A DNA stretch of 44,702 bases, from the NCBI RefSeq assembly GCF_003347595.2, contig NZ_QCZK02000023.1, positions 1 through 44,702 on the forward strand. The letters run 5' to 3'. The position numbers and the translations under genes were made by a program. Position 1 is the first letter of the stretch, and each line of letters opens with the position of its first letter. Shown here piece by piece: positions 32,734-41,175 of the stretch. Source of the DNA: Botryobacter ruber (lineage in GTDB: Bacteria; Bacteroidota; Bacteroidia; Cytophagales; Hymenobacteraceae). The notes beneath the pieces are model-generated. The model saw nothing but the letters and a program-made list of their open reading frames with translations. It had not been told where the DNA came from and made no database searches.

Positions 32734-34026
32734 TTAAACAGCTAAATTGTCAATACGCTTTAAAATAACTTTATCAATTCTAAACCCGTCCATATCCACA
32801 ATTTCCATTTCAAAACCATTGTGCACAAACTTATCGCCTGCCGTGGGAAATCTACCCATTGTATAGGTAATAAAACCTGCCAAAGTTGAATAGCTATCTA
32901 AGTCCGGGTGAATTAATTCCTGTTTTATTTCTCTGTTGATGTCGTATATCTCTGCTGAACCATTTACCAGATAAGAGCCATCATCCCTTCTCACAATTTC
33001 CGGTTCTTCTGCTTCATCTAAATCAGGTAAATCGCCTACTATGGCTTCTAGTATATCATGTAGCGTGATTATACCCTCAATGGTGCCATATTCGTCAAGC
33101 ACAATTCCAAGGTACTGCTTCTGCTTTTTGAAGATATTCAGCACCGAATTCGCCCGCATGGTTTCGGGTATGTAAACAGGCTGCTCTAAAATATTCCTGA
33201 GCGGCTCCACTTCTTTATTTGCCAGATACTCATAAAACCGTTTTGCAGTCAGAATTCCGATCATATTATCGAAGCCTCCATCTGCAACAGGAAACTTTGA
33301 ATGTGCGCTTCCCTTGATTGCTTCCTGAACAGCTTCAATGGGCTGGTTGATGTCGATGTATTCTACCTCTTTGCGATGTGTCCTAAGGTTTCTGGCCCGC
33401 AATTCCGAATAAGTAAAGATATTCTGGTGCAACTGAATTTCATCTTTTGCCAGAATACCCTGTTTGCCAGCGGTTCGTATGATTTGCCGGAGCTCTTCTT
33501 CCGACATCTTCTCTTCCGATGGCTCCTTTACGCCCAGTACCTTTATCACCAGATTGGTAGAGCCTGACAATAGTTTCACTAAGGGCATGGTGGCTTTGGT
33601 AAAAACTTTTATAATGGGGGCAACAGCAAGCGCAATCTTGTCAGCATTACCGAGTGCCACTGTTTTTGGAATCAGCTCCCCCACCACGATGGAAAAGTAG
33701 GTGATCAAACCTACAACAAGGACAATCGAGAGGGTATCCGCATAAGGTGCAAGGAAGTTAAAGCCAGCTAACCATGCTTCTACATCACCAGATAGAGCTG
33801 CCCCACCGTAGGCGCCGGAAACAATTGCAATAAGCGTAATGCCAACCTGTATGGCGGACAAGAAGTTTTCGGGCGACTCAAGTAATTCCAATACAGCTTT
33901 TGCGTTACTATTTCCGTTTCTGGCTTTCTGAGATATCCTGTTTTTGTTGACCGAAATGATGGACAGCTCTGACAGGGCAAAGAACCCGTTCAGGAGGGTT
34001 AATAGTATCAGAATGATGATTTCCAT
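32734..34026 (-). CDS. CNNM/CorC-type (hemolysin family) transporter-associated protein
   Basis: A 430-residue membrane protein with an N-terminal DUF21/CNNM transmembrane domain of 3-4 helices (about 1-190; opens I-I-I-L-I-L-L-T-L-L-N-G-F-F-A-L-S-E-L-S), two CBS domains at about 205-330 (first around H-R-K-E-V-E-Y-I-D-I-N-Q-P, second around Y-L-G-I-V-L-D-E-Y-G-T-I-E-G-I-I-T-L-H-D-I-L), and a C-terminal CorC_HlyC domain (about 345-425, D-G-S-Y-L-V-N-G-S-A ... T-L-A-G-F-I). Members are linked to Mg2+/Co2+ export. CBS domains suggest nucleotide sensing. It is the first gene of the CNNM-ATPase-antiporter group. Confidence 0.92.
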   Translation of the reverse strand: MEIIILILLTLLNGFFALSELSIISVNKNRISQKARNGNSNAKAVLELLESPENFLSAIQVGITLIAIVSGAYGGAALSGDVEAWLAGFNFLAPYADTLSIVLVVGLITYFSIVVGELIPKTVALGNADKIALAVAPIIKVFTKATMPLVKLLSGSTNLVIKVLGVKEPSEEKMSEEELRQIIRTAGKQGILAKDEIQLHQNIFTYSELRARNLRTHRKEVEYIDINQPIEAVQEAIKGSAHSKFPVADGGFDNMIGILTAKRFYEYLANKEVEPLRNILEQPVYIPETMRANSVLNIFKKQKQYLGIVLDEYGTIEGIITLHDILEAIVGDLPDLDEAEEPEIVRRDDGSYLVNGSAEIYDINREIKQELIHPDLDSYSTLAGFITYTMGRFPTAGDKFVHNGFEMEIVDMDGFRIDKVILKRIDNLAV

Positions 34027-34144
34027 AGATGCTTTACAAATGTCTAATTGAACAGCTTAACAGAGCAGGTTCATTTATCTTAAACCGGGGGCCTATTCAA
34101 TTTCAGCTTAGATTTTGATGAATACGGTAAAAAGATGATGTTGT

Positions 34145-34179
34145 AGAAAAAAGGTTCGGGATGAAGCACCCCGAACCTT
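34145..34179 (-). terminator. Intrinsic terminator for the minus-strand gene at 34204
   Basis: AAGGTTCGGG (34151-34160) and CCCGAACCTT (34170-34179) form a perfect 10-bp stem. On the minus strand it is followed by a T-run (the A-run 34146-34152). It lies about 25 bp past the stop codon. Confidence 0.88.
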
Positions 34180-34203
34180 CTATAATCAATCATAAACAGA
34201 AAA

Positions 34204-34725
34204 CTACTTTTGTAATGCTATATTGACAGGTGTACCTTTAGCTACCAAATTAGAGTTAATAATGTTTTTCCATTTTTCAGCTAATAGTAGCTCATCATTA
34301 AAGTTCAGGTTTACTTCTCTATTGTAAAACTCAAATACTTTTTCCGGAATCTTAGCATTAGCAAACACCAGCGATAGCTCAACAAGGTCAATTGTCCTGC
34401 CGCTTTCTGAGTCTCGATACAGGTTGTTTACCCTACACTGCTTCAAATCCGACAGGTTAAGAACGAGAAGCTGTTCTTTACCATCTTTTTTGCGTGTATA
34501 AAGAACCTTCTTTTTATCAGTGTCAATCCCAATGGCATAACCCGGCTCCCAGAAATCGTACTGCGAAATATTTAACTGTCGCTGCTGTGCTAACGAATTA
34601 AACTCCTGGATAAGCTTTTTCTTATTGGCCTGCAGCCTTCTTTGTAAGTATAAAAAAGGCACGATGCATAGGGCCAGTAATGTGAGCCCTATTGTTATTG
34701 TTACTAAATCCATCTTTATTTTCAT
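34204..34725 (-). CDS. Hypothetical protein with one N-terminal membrane helix
   Basis: A 173-residue protein. Residues about 6-27 form one transmembrane helix (V-T-I-T-I-G-L-T-L-L-A-L-C-I-V-P-F-L-Y-L), followed by a basic stretch (Q-R-R-L-Q-A-N-K-K-K) and a soluble domain of about 140 residues with alternating charged and hydrophobic residues. Met1 (34725) or Met5 (34713) could be the start. The positive-inside rule puts the soluble part in the cytoplasm. No family is recognised. It ends at a clear terminator, supporting a real, monocistronic gene. Confidence 0.75.
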   Translation of the reverse strand: MKIKMDLVTITIGLTLLALCIVPFLYLQRRLQANKKKLIQEFNSLAQQRQLNISQYDFWEPGYAIGIDTDKKKVLYTRKKDGKEQLLVLNLSDLKQCRVNNLYRDSESGRTIDLVELSLVFANAKIPEKVFEFYNREVNLNFNDELLLAEKWKNIINSNLVAKGTPVNIALQK

Positions 34726-34833
34726 TAAAATTTAAATACATGTAGCCATAGCAGAGACCACGTAGAGCTGTCCACGGAATGGCTAAAAAAAATAAGGTGC
34801 TCTTGACGACACCCTGACCTGAAAAAGATGGGT

Positions 34834-35214
34834 TTACCAGAAATAATGGAAAGGGAAAATGATGTCACGACCTGCCAGGCTACAGCAGATATCCCTGGCA
34901 TAAAACAGGTACTGTGTGGCTTTGCTTCGTATACTGTTCTCAATGGAAGTATGCGTACTGAAGCAGGCAAATCGGGCACCCTTATTGTTTGGAGCAGGCT
35001 GATAATCAACCGGACTTACAACAGTCTCACTGCTTCTGTGTAAGAAGTCATAAGTAAGCTGCTCGCTCCGGGAATAGCTTGCCTGAACCTGTTCTTTACC
35101 TTTGCCCGCTGATACAGCATGGGTAGCACTGCAAAAGCCTCCTGGACCAACACCTGCAAAAGTGAGGCAAACGGCCAGAAGCGTAAGCAAAGTAGATTGA
35201 AAACAGATACCCAT
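34834..35214 (-). CDS. Small putative exported protein
   Basis: A 126-residue product, starting at ATG 35214; an in-frame TTG at 35220 would add two residues. A hydrophobic N-terminal segment (C-F-Q-S-T-L-L-T-L-L-A-V-C-L-T-F-A) resembles a signal peptide but lacks a basic n-region. The remainder is polar, with six cysteines in all and an unusual aromatic end (I-I-F-P-F-H-Y-F-W). No family is recognised. The similarity to short exported proteins of Bacteroidota is an impression only. It could be a chance frame. Confidence 0.45.
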   Translation of the reverse strand: MGICFQSTLLTLLAVCLTFAGVGPGGFCSATHAVSAGKGKEQVQASYSRSEQLTYDFLHRSSETVVSPVDYQPAPNNKGARFACFSTHTSIENSIRSKATQYLFYARDICCSLAGRDIIFPFHYFW

Positions 35215-35309
35215 TGTCAAATATTAAGGTTATCAGGTGGTACTGAAAAAATCGTTTTGTGCTAGTATGTTATAAAAATTAAAATCCGATGGCTCCTTCT
35301 AAATTAACT

Positions 35310-35483
35310 TTAGCTAAGCGCAACATAGAGATGCTCCACAACCAACCAGTCCGAAAGAGACCAGTCCTTCAGCCGCAGGGTGCGCACCAGGTTTGTTTCC
35401 GGCACATGCCCGTCCTGCTGGTAATCTGCCAGCAGAGCGCTCACACTTTTGCGCCGCGTCAGGTTTCGGATAAAACTGTTCAT
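35310..35483 (-). pseudogene. N-terminal fragment of an APC-family amino-acid permease
   Basis: A 57-codon frame starting with ATG at 35483, whose ATGA overlaps the TGA stop of the flippase-like gene upstream. Residues 11-43 read R-K-S-V-S-A-L-L-A-D ... L-V-R-T-L-R-L-K-D-W-S-L, the cytoplasmic lead-in typical of YfnA/CAT-like amino-acid permeases just before their first helix (usually followed by L-x-G-I-G-A-I-I-G). Here the frame instead continues S-D-W-L-V-V-E-H-L and stops, with no membrane helix. It appears to be the 5' stump of a permease gene that was the next cistron of the operon and was lost by deletion. The family call is from a short match. Confidence 0.55.
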
Positions 35484-36592
35484 ATAATCGCCTTAGCTTC
35501 TGTTAGCAACTGGCCCTGTACTGCCACAGGTTGCTCCTGTTCCGTGGCCGGAGCAGGTTTTTTAAACACACGGGCTGCCCATCGGGGAAAAACGACAGCG
35601 CCTGCCAATAAATACAGGTAAAAAGTAAGCAGCCGGTACAACAACACGATAATCGTTGTGAACCCGCCCAGGAATGCTCCGAAAAAAGCAGGAAAAGCTA
35701 ATTCTGCAATGCCGGCTCCCCCCGGCGTTACAGACACCAGCAGCACAACTTTATAAATCAGGTTCCTGGCAAAAACCATGAAATGGTCCTGCAACTGCAA
35801 ATGCGTGAAAGCTGCTATAAAGCAACCAATAATAGCATAGCGGGCTGTCCAGACAAAGGCGGTGGAGATGCTTGCATGCAGCCAGTAGGCAAAGGATTTT
35901 GAGCGAAGGTGGCCGGAAGCAATCAAAAGTTCATTCGCATGGTTGAACAGCGCCAACCGCCAGCGCCGGAACAGCTTTACCTGCCCTACCTGTATCAAGA
36001 GCCGCTTCACAACGCTTGGGTTGATAAAAAGGGCGTAAAACATGGCAAAGGCGTAAAGCGCAATCAACAGGTACGACACCAGAAAGGTGATGTACAGGGT
36101 TTGCCGCACCGCCCCGTTCAACAACCCGCTTTCCGGTAGAAGCTGCCCCTCCAGAAACACCAGCACCAATGGCACAGCCAGTACAAAATACAGGTTATCG
36201 AGCATGGCCGTCAACATTACCTGTGCGATGGATTTACCTAAAGGAATTTTTTCCTTGAACAGGATAAAGGCAGCGACAGTGGAACCGCCTACTACCGATG
36301 GAAGCGCACAGGAAGCAAATTCCCACAGCATAATCACATTAAAGCTTTGCTTCCAGCTCAACACTTTGTCGGTTACATACCGGATGCGGTACATGTAGCC
36401 CACGTCGCGCACTCCTAAAACCAGCAGGGCCATCCCAAGCCAGAAAAGGTTTGCCTGCAGCAGTGTTTGCAGGTGCGCAGGCTCGTAGTTCCGGTAGAGC
36501 ATAATGGCAATCACTCCAATGCCCGGAATCAGGGAAAGGATTATTTTGCGGACTGAAAATTTTGCCTGTAGTTTTTCTTTTGTCAGTTCCAT
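35480..36592 (-). CDS. Flippase-like membrane protein (UPF0104/LPG synthase TM-region family)
   Basis: A 370-residue integral membrane protein with about eight to nine helices, of the lysylphosphatidylglycerol-synthase transmembrane (AglD/UPF0104) family. Typical pieces are W-E-F-A-S-C-A-L-P-S-V-V-G-G-S near 92-106 and the V-T-P-G-G-A-G-I-A-E-L-A-F motif near 285. It lacks the C-terminal soluble transferase domain of MprF, so it is more likely a lipid flippase or glycolipid-related protein than an aminoacyl transferase. It starts 20 bp after the KUP gene, and its stop overlaps the start of a truncated permease gene. Confidence 0.85.
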   Translation of the reverse strand: MELTKEKLQAKFSVRKIILSLIPGIGVIAIMLYRNYEPAHLQTLLQANLFWLGMALLVLGVRDVGYMYRIRYVTDKVLSWKQSFNVIMLWEFASCALPSVVGGSTVAAFILFKEKIPLGKSIAQVMLTAMLDNLYFVLAVPLVLVFLEGQLLPESGLLNGAVRQTLYITFLVSYLLIALYAFAMFYALFINPSVVKRLLIQVGQVKLFRRWRLALFNHANELLIASGHLRSKSFAYWLHASISTAFVWTARYAIIGCFIAAFTHLQLQDHFMVFARNLIYKVVLLVSVTPGGAGIAELAFPAFFGAFLGGFTTIIVLLYRLLTFYLYLLAGAVVFPRWAARVFKKPAPATEQEQPVAVQGQLLTEAKAII

Positions 36593-36612
36593 CGTTCCTG
36601 CACTTTTTGTTC

Positions 36613-38550
36613 TTATGTCATTACCCGCTTCAGTTGCGGCAGCTTGGCCGGTTTAATGACCAGCGGCACCTTCTCTACTTTCACAGCACTTGTATCCAGG
36701 CCGAACCACTTGCTTTCCGAGCTGGTAAACTGTTTGATGCTGAAGTACCACTGCATAATCAGGCGCTGCGCGATTGGCAGCTCATTTTCGTACGAGAGGA
36801 ACTTCTCCAGCACCACGAACCGGAAGTCGCCGATCAGGTGCTGTTTGCTTAGGGAATAGTAGCGGCTCGTGATGTCCACTTCTCCCTTCTCCACCAGCTC
36901 CTCTACCACCTTGCGGAAGAACAGGTTAATGCGCTGCTCTACCCGGAACCCCAGCTTAAAGTCGATGCGGATAACATCCCCTTCCAGAATTTTCTTCACT
37001 TTATATTCGGCGGTATACGGTTCATCGGTAATGTCCACATGAATAAACCAGTAGATGTCTGCCCGCTTGGGCCGCTTCTGAAAAATGGAGTAGATAATTT
37101 TCGATTCTATCTCCCGCGGGTTCGGCGCACTGGTCATAAAAACCAGGTGGGTGGCGTACTTCGGAATCGACTCGTCGGCGCTCAGTTCCTGCAGGGCCGG
37201 CAGGTAGCTTTTTAGGCGTACGTACTCTGTTAAAGTACGCTTGATGTGGTAGGCACTCAACCAGGTGTACATAATGGTGAGCAGCAGCGCGCAGATGAGC
37301 AGGGTGACCCAGCCTCCGTGCATAAATTTGTTCAGGTTTGCCACCAGAAAGGAAAGTTCTATAGCCAGGTAAACAGCTAAAAAAGCAAAAACCAACACTC
37401 TTGATTTAGACCGGATATAGAGGTAGTAGGAAAGCAGAATGGTGGTAGCCAGCATGGCCATGTTAATAGCCAGACCATAGGCAGCCTCCATGTGTTCCGA
37501 TTCCCGAAAGTACAGCACCACGCCCACACAACCCAGCCACAGCAGCCAGTTAATGCTGGGCACATACAGCTGCCCTTTCTGGTCTGTAGGATATACCAGC
37601 TTCACCTTCGGCCATAAGTTGAGCCGGATAGCTTCGCTGATTAGCGTATACGATCCCGTAACCAGCGCCTGGCTGGCAATAATGGCTGCAACCGTGGCAA
37701 TGGTAATGCCACTGAGCAGGAACCAGTCGGGCATGATACTGTAAAAAGGGTTTTCCTGCAACCGGTTCCCCTCCTGCGTCATCAGCCAGGCCCCCTGCCC
37801 CAGGTAGTTGAGCAGGAGCGCCAATTTTACAAAAGCCCAGCTTACCCGGATGTTGGGCCGGCCACAATGCCCCAGGTCCGAATACAAGGCCTCTGCCCCC
37901 GTAGTACATAAAAATACAGCGCCCAGCAACCAGAACCCTTTCGGGTAGTGCCACAGCAGGTTGTAGGCGTAAAAAGGATTCAGCGCCTGCAGGATCTCCG
38001 GGTGGTGCACCACCGAGACAGCACCCAATGAACCAAGCATGGTAAACCACAACAGCATAACCGGACCGAATGCCTTGCCCACGATTTCGGTCCCGAAGCT
38101 CTGCATCAGGAACAGGAAAGTAATAACGGCCAGCACGATAGGTACAGTCGGAATAGCAGGGTCCAGTATGCTTAAGCCCTCGATAGCGGAAGAAACCGAA
38201 ATAGGAGGCGTGATAATGCCATCGGCCAGCAAGGCCGCGCCGCCAATCATGGCAGGCACCACCAGCCAGGCAGCTCTTCGCCTGATCAGGGTATAAAGAG
38301 AAAAAATACCGCCTTCACCGTTGTTGTCGGCCTGCAGCGTGAGCAGTACGTACTTAACAGTCGTCTGCAGCGTGAGGGTCCAGAAAACACAGGAGATGCC
38401 TCCGTAAACCAATTCCCTGGAAATGATTGCATCCCCGAGGATGGCTTTCATGACATATAACGGCGACGTGCCAATATCGCCGTAAATAATGCCAAGCGAA
38501 ATAAGAAGGCCTGCCGAGGAAACAGCACCGCCTTTTGATAAACTACTCAT
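36613..38550 (-). CDS. kup: KUP-family potassium uptake protein
   Basis: A 645-residue K+/H+ symporter. The N-terminus has the KUP signature G-I-I-Y-G-D-I-G-T-S-P-L-Y with the key Asp; next is D-N-N-G-E-G-G-I-F-S-L-Y; about twelve transmembrane helices follow up to residue ~460, then a cytoplasmic C-terminal domain of about 180 residues (A-T-H-L-V-F-M-T onward). Length is normal for bacterial Kup (about 620-650). It imports K+ with protons, mostly under acid or hyperosmotic stress. It sits in an operon after a DedA gene (34 bp) and before the flippase-like gene (20 bp). Confidence 0.95.
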   Translation of the reverse strand: MSSLSKGGAVSSAGLLISLGIIYGDIGTSPLYVMKAILGDAIISRELVYGGISCVFWTLTLQTTVKYVLLTLQADNNGEGGIFSLYTLIRRRAAWLVVPAMIGGAALLADGIITPPISVSSAIEGLSILDPAIPTVPIVLAVITFLFLMQSFGTEIVGKAFGPVMLLWFTMLGSLGAVSVVHHPEILQALNPFYAYNLLWHYPKGFWLLGAVFLCTTGAEALYSDLGHCGRPNIRVSWAFVKLALLLNYLGQGAWLMTQEGNRLQENPFYSIMPDWFLLSGITIATVAAIIASQALVTGSYTLISEAIRLNLWPKVKLVYPTDQKGQLYVPSINWLLWLGCVGVVLYFRESEHMEAAYGLAINMAMLATTILLSYYLYIRSKSRVLVFAFLAVYLAIELSFLVANLNKFMHGGWVTLLICALLLTIMYTWLSAYHIKRTLTEYVRLKSYLPALQELSADESIPKYATHLVFMTSAPNPREIESKIIYSIFQKRPKRADIYWFIHVDITDEPYTAEYKVKKILEGDVIRIDFKLGFRVEQRINLFFRKVVEELVEKGEVDITSRYYSLSKQHLIGDFRFVVLEKFLSYENELPIAQRLIMQWYFSIKQFTSSESKWFGLDTSAVKVEKVPLVIKPAKLPQLKRVMT

Positions 38551-38584
38551 CTATAAAGAAAAAATAGAAGGAAAATATGCTTTA

Positions 38585-39238
38585 CTACACCTGCCTCCAA
38601 ACTCTCAGCCGCTCCCGGACAGCACTCAACACCGGTGGTAGCATCGACAAAATAATTATACCCAATACTAAAAGCGAGAAGTTCTTTTTAACAGCCGGCA
38701 GGTTGCCAAACAGGTAGCCGATTAGCAGAAAGAATACCACCCACAACAGTGCCCCCGCCACATTAAAGTAAAGAAAACGCCTGTAGTCCATCTTCGCCAT
38801 GCCTGCCACAAAGGGAGCAAAGGTGCGCACAATGGGTATGAAGCGGGCATAGATAATGGTGCGCCCCCCATAACGGTTGTAAAACTGCGTTGCCTTTTGC
38901 AGGTTTGCCTGCCTGAAGAACCAGTAGTTCCTCTCGTACATGCTGGCCCCAAGTTTAAGACCGGAGAAGTAGTTAAATGAGTCGCCCATGATGGCTGCAA
39001 CACAAAGCAGGACCAGGAGCAGCATAAGATTCAGACCCGATGACGGAATGGCTGCTAAAGCACCAAGGGCAAACAAAAGCGAATCGCCCGGCAGAAAAGG
39101 GGTTATGACCAAGCCTGTTTCACAGAAGATGATAATAAAGAGCAGGAAGTATATCCAGCTTTGGTACTGCCGTAGCAGCTCCAGCAGGTGCAGGTCAATG
39201 TGCAGGATAAAGTCGAGCAGGTAAAGTAGTAGTTCCAT
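38585..39238 (-). CDS. DedA-family membrane protein
   Basis: A 217-residue inner-membrane protein of the DedA (VTT/SNARE-associated) family. Motifs: E-T-G-L-V-I-T-P-F-L-P-G-D-S-L-L-F near 40-56 with the membrane-embedded acidic residue, G-D-S-F-N-Y-F-S-G near 87, and the conserved arginines in Y-A-R-F-I-P-I-V-R-T-F-A-P-F-V-A-G near 130-146. Some members flip undecaprenyl phosphate or phospholipids, others affect membrane potential and drug resistance. It is the first gene of the DedA-KUP-flippase-like unit. Confidence 0.93.
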   Translation of the reverse strand: MELLLYLLDFILHIDLHLLELLRQYQSWIYFLLFIIIFCETGLVITPFLPGDSLLFALGALAAIPSSGLNLMLLLVLLCVAAIMGDSFNYFSGLKLGASMYERNYWFFRQANLQKATQFYNRYGGRTIIYARFIPIVRTFAPFVAGMAKMDYRRFLYFNVAGALLWVVFFLLIGYLFGNLPAVKKNFSLLVLGIIILSMLPPVLSAVRERLRVWRQV

Positions 39239-39425
39239 CGGGGAATAAATTAAAGATTGCTTTGTTCAGCCTGTTTGATTGCTTCAGTAAACAACAATGC
39301 ACTATTCTCATTAGGAGGCGCTTTGTCCGCAAAGAAGGAGCTTGGTAGTAGGAAAAGGCCTTGGGAGAAATACTGACCCCACCCGACTTCACCCAATTGC
39401 ATGGCCTTTTCCATTAGCTTACCAG

Positions 39426-41075
39426 TTAAAAAATGTATTTCGTACTGAGGAAGTTGGAGCTTCCGTCGTTCACGATCTGGTTGATCAGGTGCTTGTTATT
39501 TTCATTCAGCTTGGTGGCAACCAGCGAGCGTATGGAGAAGGAGCGCAAGGCATCCACAACCGATAAGGTCCCCTCCGCACTGTCCTTTCGCCCGGTGAAG
39601 GGGAAGGTGTCCGGACCGCGCTGGCACTGGCAGTTGATGTTCACTCGGCTCACCTGGTTCACCAGCGGATCGATTAATGCAGCTGTCTCGGCTGCATCGT
39701 TGCTGAAGATGCTCACCTGCTGCCCATGCGTAGACTCGATCAGATACCCGATCGGCTCCTCCAGGTCGTCAAACGGCACCACCGGGATTACCGGCCCGAA
39801 CTGCTCTTCACGGTACACCTTCATGTGCTCGTTTACCGGGTACAGAATGGCCGGGTATACCAAGGACTCAAAGGCTGTTCCTCCACCCTCGTTCACCACC
39901 CGAGCGCCATGCGCTGCGGCATCGTCAATCAGTTCTTTCAGGTAGGCAGGTTTGTGCGGCTCGGGCAGGGGCGTAAGGGCAACTCCATTTTCCCAGGGCA
40001 TGCCGAATTTCAGATTGCCAACCGCCTGGCTCAGTCCTTCCAGGAAGGCAGTAACTTTGGAGCGGTGCACAAACACGATTTTGAGTGCTGTGCAACGCTG
40101 TCCGTTAAAAGACAAGGCTCCCAGCACCGTTTCCGAAACGGCCAGTTTTACATCGGCATTTTCCGTCACGATGGCCGCATTCTTGGCATCGAGCCCCAGG
40201 ATGGCCCGCAGCCGGTTTACCTTCGGGTGCAGCTTCTTCAGTTCGTCGGCTACTTTGCTTGAACCAATCAGCGTGAGCACATTTACCTTGCCCGACTGCA
40301 TAAGCGCAGGCACAATGGCATGCCCGCGACCATAGATGGTGTTGACCACGCCTTTCGGGAAACACTCGCCAAAAGCTTTCAGCAGGGGGTAGTGCAGCAG
40401 CGTACCGTGCTTGGGCGGCTTAAACAGCAGCGTGTTTCCCATAATAAGCGCCGGAATAAGCGTGGTAAAGGTTTCGTTGAGCGGGTAGTTGAAAGGCCCC
40501 ATGCACAACACTACGCCCAGCGGCGAACGCCGGATCTGCGCCACAATGCCCTGCTCTATTACAAAGCGGGATGAGTCGCGGTCGATGTCCTTCAGTGCGT
40601 CGATGGTGGCGTAAATGTATTCTACCGTACGGTCAAACTCTTTTACCGAGTCGGCATAGGATTTGCCGATTTCCCACATGATGAGCTTCACCACCAGCTC
40701 TTTCTGGTCGATCATTTTATGGGTAAACTGCTCCACACAGTGTATCCTGTCCTGCACGCTCATGGTGGGCCACTGGCCGCGGCCGTTGCTATAGGCCGCT
40801 ACAGCAGCCTCCAAAGCCTCCATAGCTTCTGTTTCGGTGCAGACAGGGTAGGTGCCAATCACCTTCCGCTGGTAGCCCTCTGCTGTCTTTACCGCCACCG
40901 GCGAATACACAGTATGAACTGCTCCCGACCACTGTTTCATTTCACCGTTGGAGAGGTACTCCTGCTGATGAATCTCCACTTCCAGCCTGTAGGCTTCCGG
41001 AATCTGGTCTTCTTCTACAAACGTGGCCCGTAGCAGGTCTTCCGTTACTTGTAAATCTAAATCTGTTAAATTCAT
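39426..41075 (-). CDS. GapN-like aldehyde dehydrogenase (NADP-dependent non-phosphorylating GAPDH family) with altered active site
   Basis: A 549-residue aldehyde dehydrogenase, longer than ordinary GapN (about 475) because of an N-terminal extension of some 60 residues. Seen: G-P-F-N-Y-P-L-N-E with the oxyanion Asn, F-K-P-P-K-H-G, L-I-G-S-S-K-V-A-D, catalytic Cys328 in N-G-Q-R-C-T-A-L-K, and a C-terminal P-D-T-F-P-F-T-G-R-K-D-S-A typical of GapN. The general-base Glu expected 34 residues before the Cys is Gly294 (L-G-L-D-A-K-N), with Asp296 two residues on. The likely reaction is glyceraldehyde-3-phosphate to 3-phosphoglycerate with NADPH, but the missing Glu makes this less sure. A sugar-type sodium symporter gene lies 100 bp upstream. 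Confidence 0.85.
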   Translation of the reverse strand: MNLTDLDLQVTEDLLRATFVEEDQIPEAYRLEVEIHQQEYLSNGEMKQWSGAVHTVYSPVAVKTAEGYQRKVIGTYPVCTETEAMEALEAAVAAYSNGRGQWPTMSVQDRIHCVEQFTHKMIDQKELVVKLIMWEIGKSYADSVKEFDRTVEYIYATIDALKDIDRDSSRFVIEQGIVAQIRRSPLGVVLCMGPFNYPLNETFTTLIPALIMGNTLLFKPPKHGTLLHYPLLKAFGECFPKGVVNTIYGRGHAIVPALMQSGKVNVLTLIGSSKVADELKKLHPKVNRLRAILGLDAKNAAIVTENADVKLAVSETVLGALSFNGQRCTALKIVFVHRSKVTAFLEGLSQAVGNLKFGMPWENGVALTPLPEPHKPAYLKELIDDAAAHGARVVNEGGGTAFESLVYPAILYPVNEHMKVYREEQFGPVIPVVPFDDLEEPIGYLIESTHGQQVSIFSNDAAETAALIDPLVNQVSRVNINCQCQRGPDTFPFTGRKDSAEGTLSVVDALRSFSIRSLVATKLNENNKHLINQIVNDGSSNFLSTKYIF

Positions 41076-41175
41076 GTTAATAAAATGATGTGCTTTGTTT
41101 TGGGTTCTTTATTTCCTGCGGTACAAGCCTCAGACTCTTTTCCAGCGCAAGGCTTGTTTCCGCATAATGGTTTGT

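Noticed and set aside
35289..35621. 110-codon plus-strand frame across the flippase-like gene end
   Set aside because: It is antisense to the flippase-like gene and to the permease stump, both of which show real protein similarity on the minus strand.
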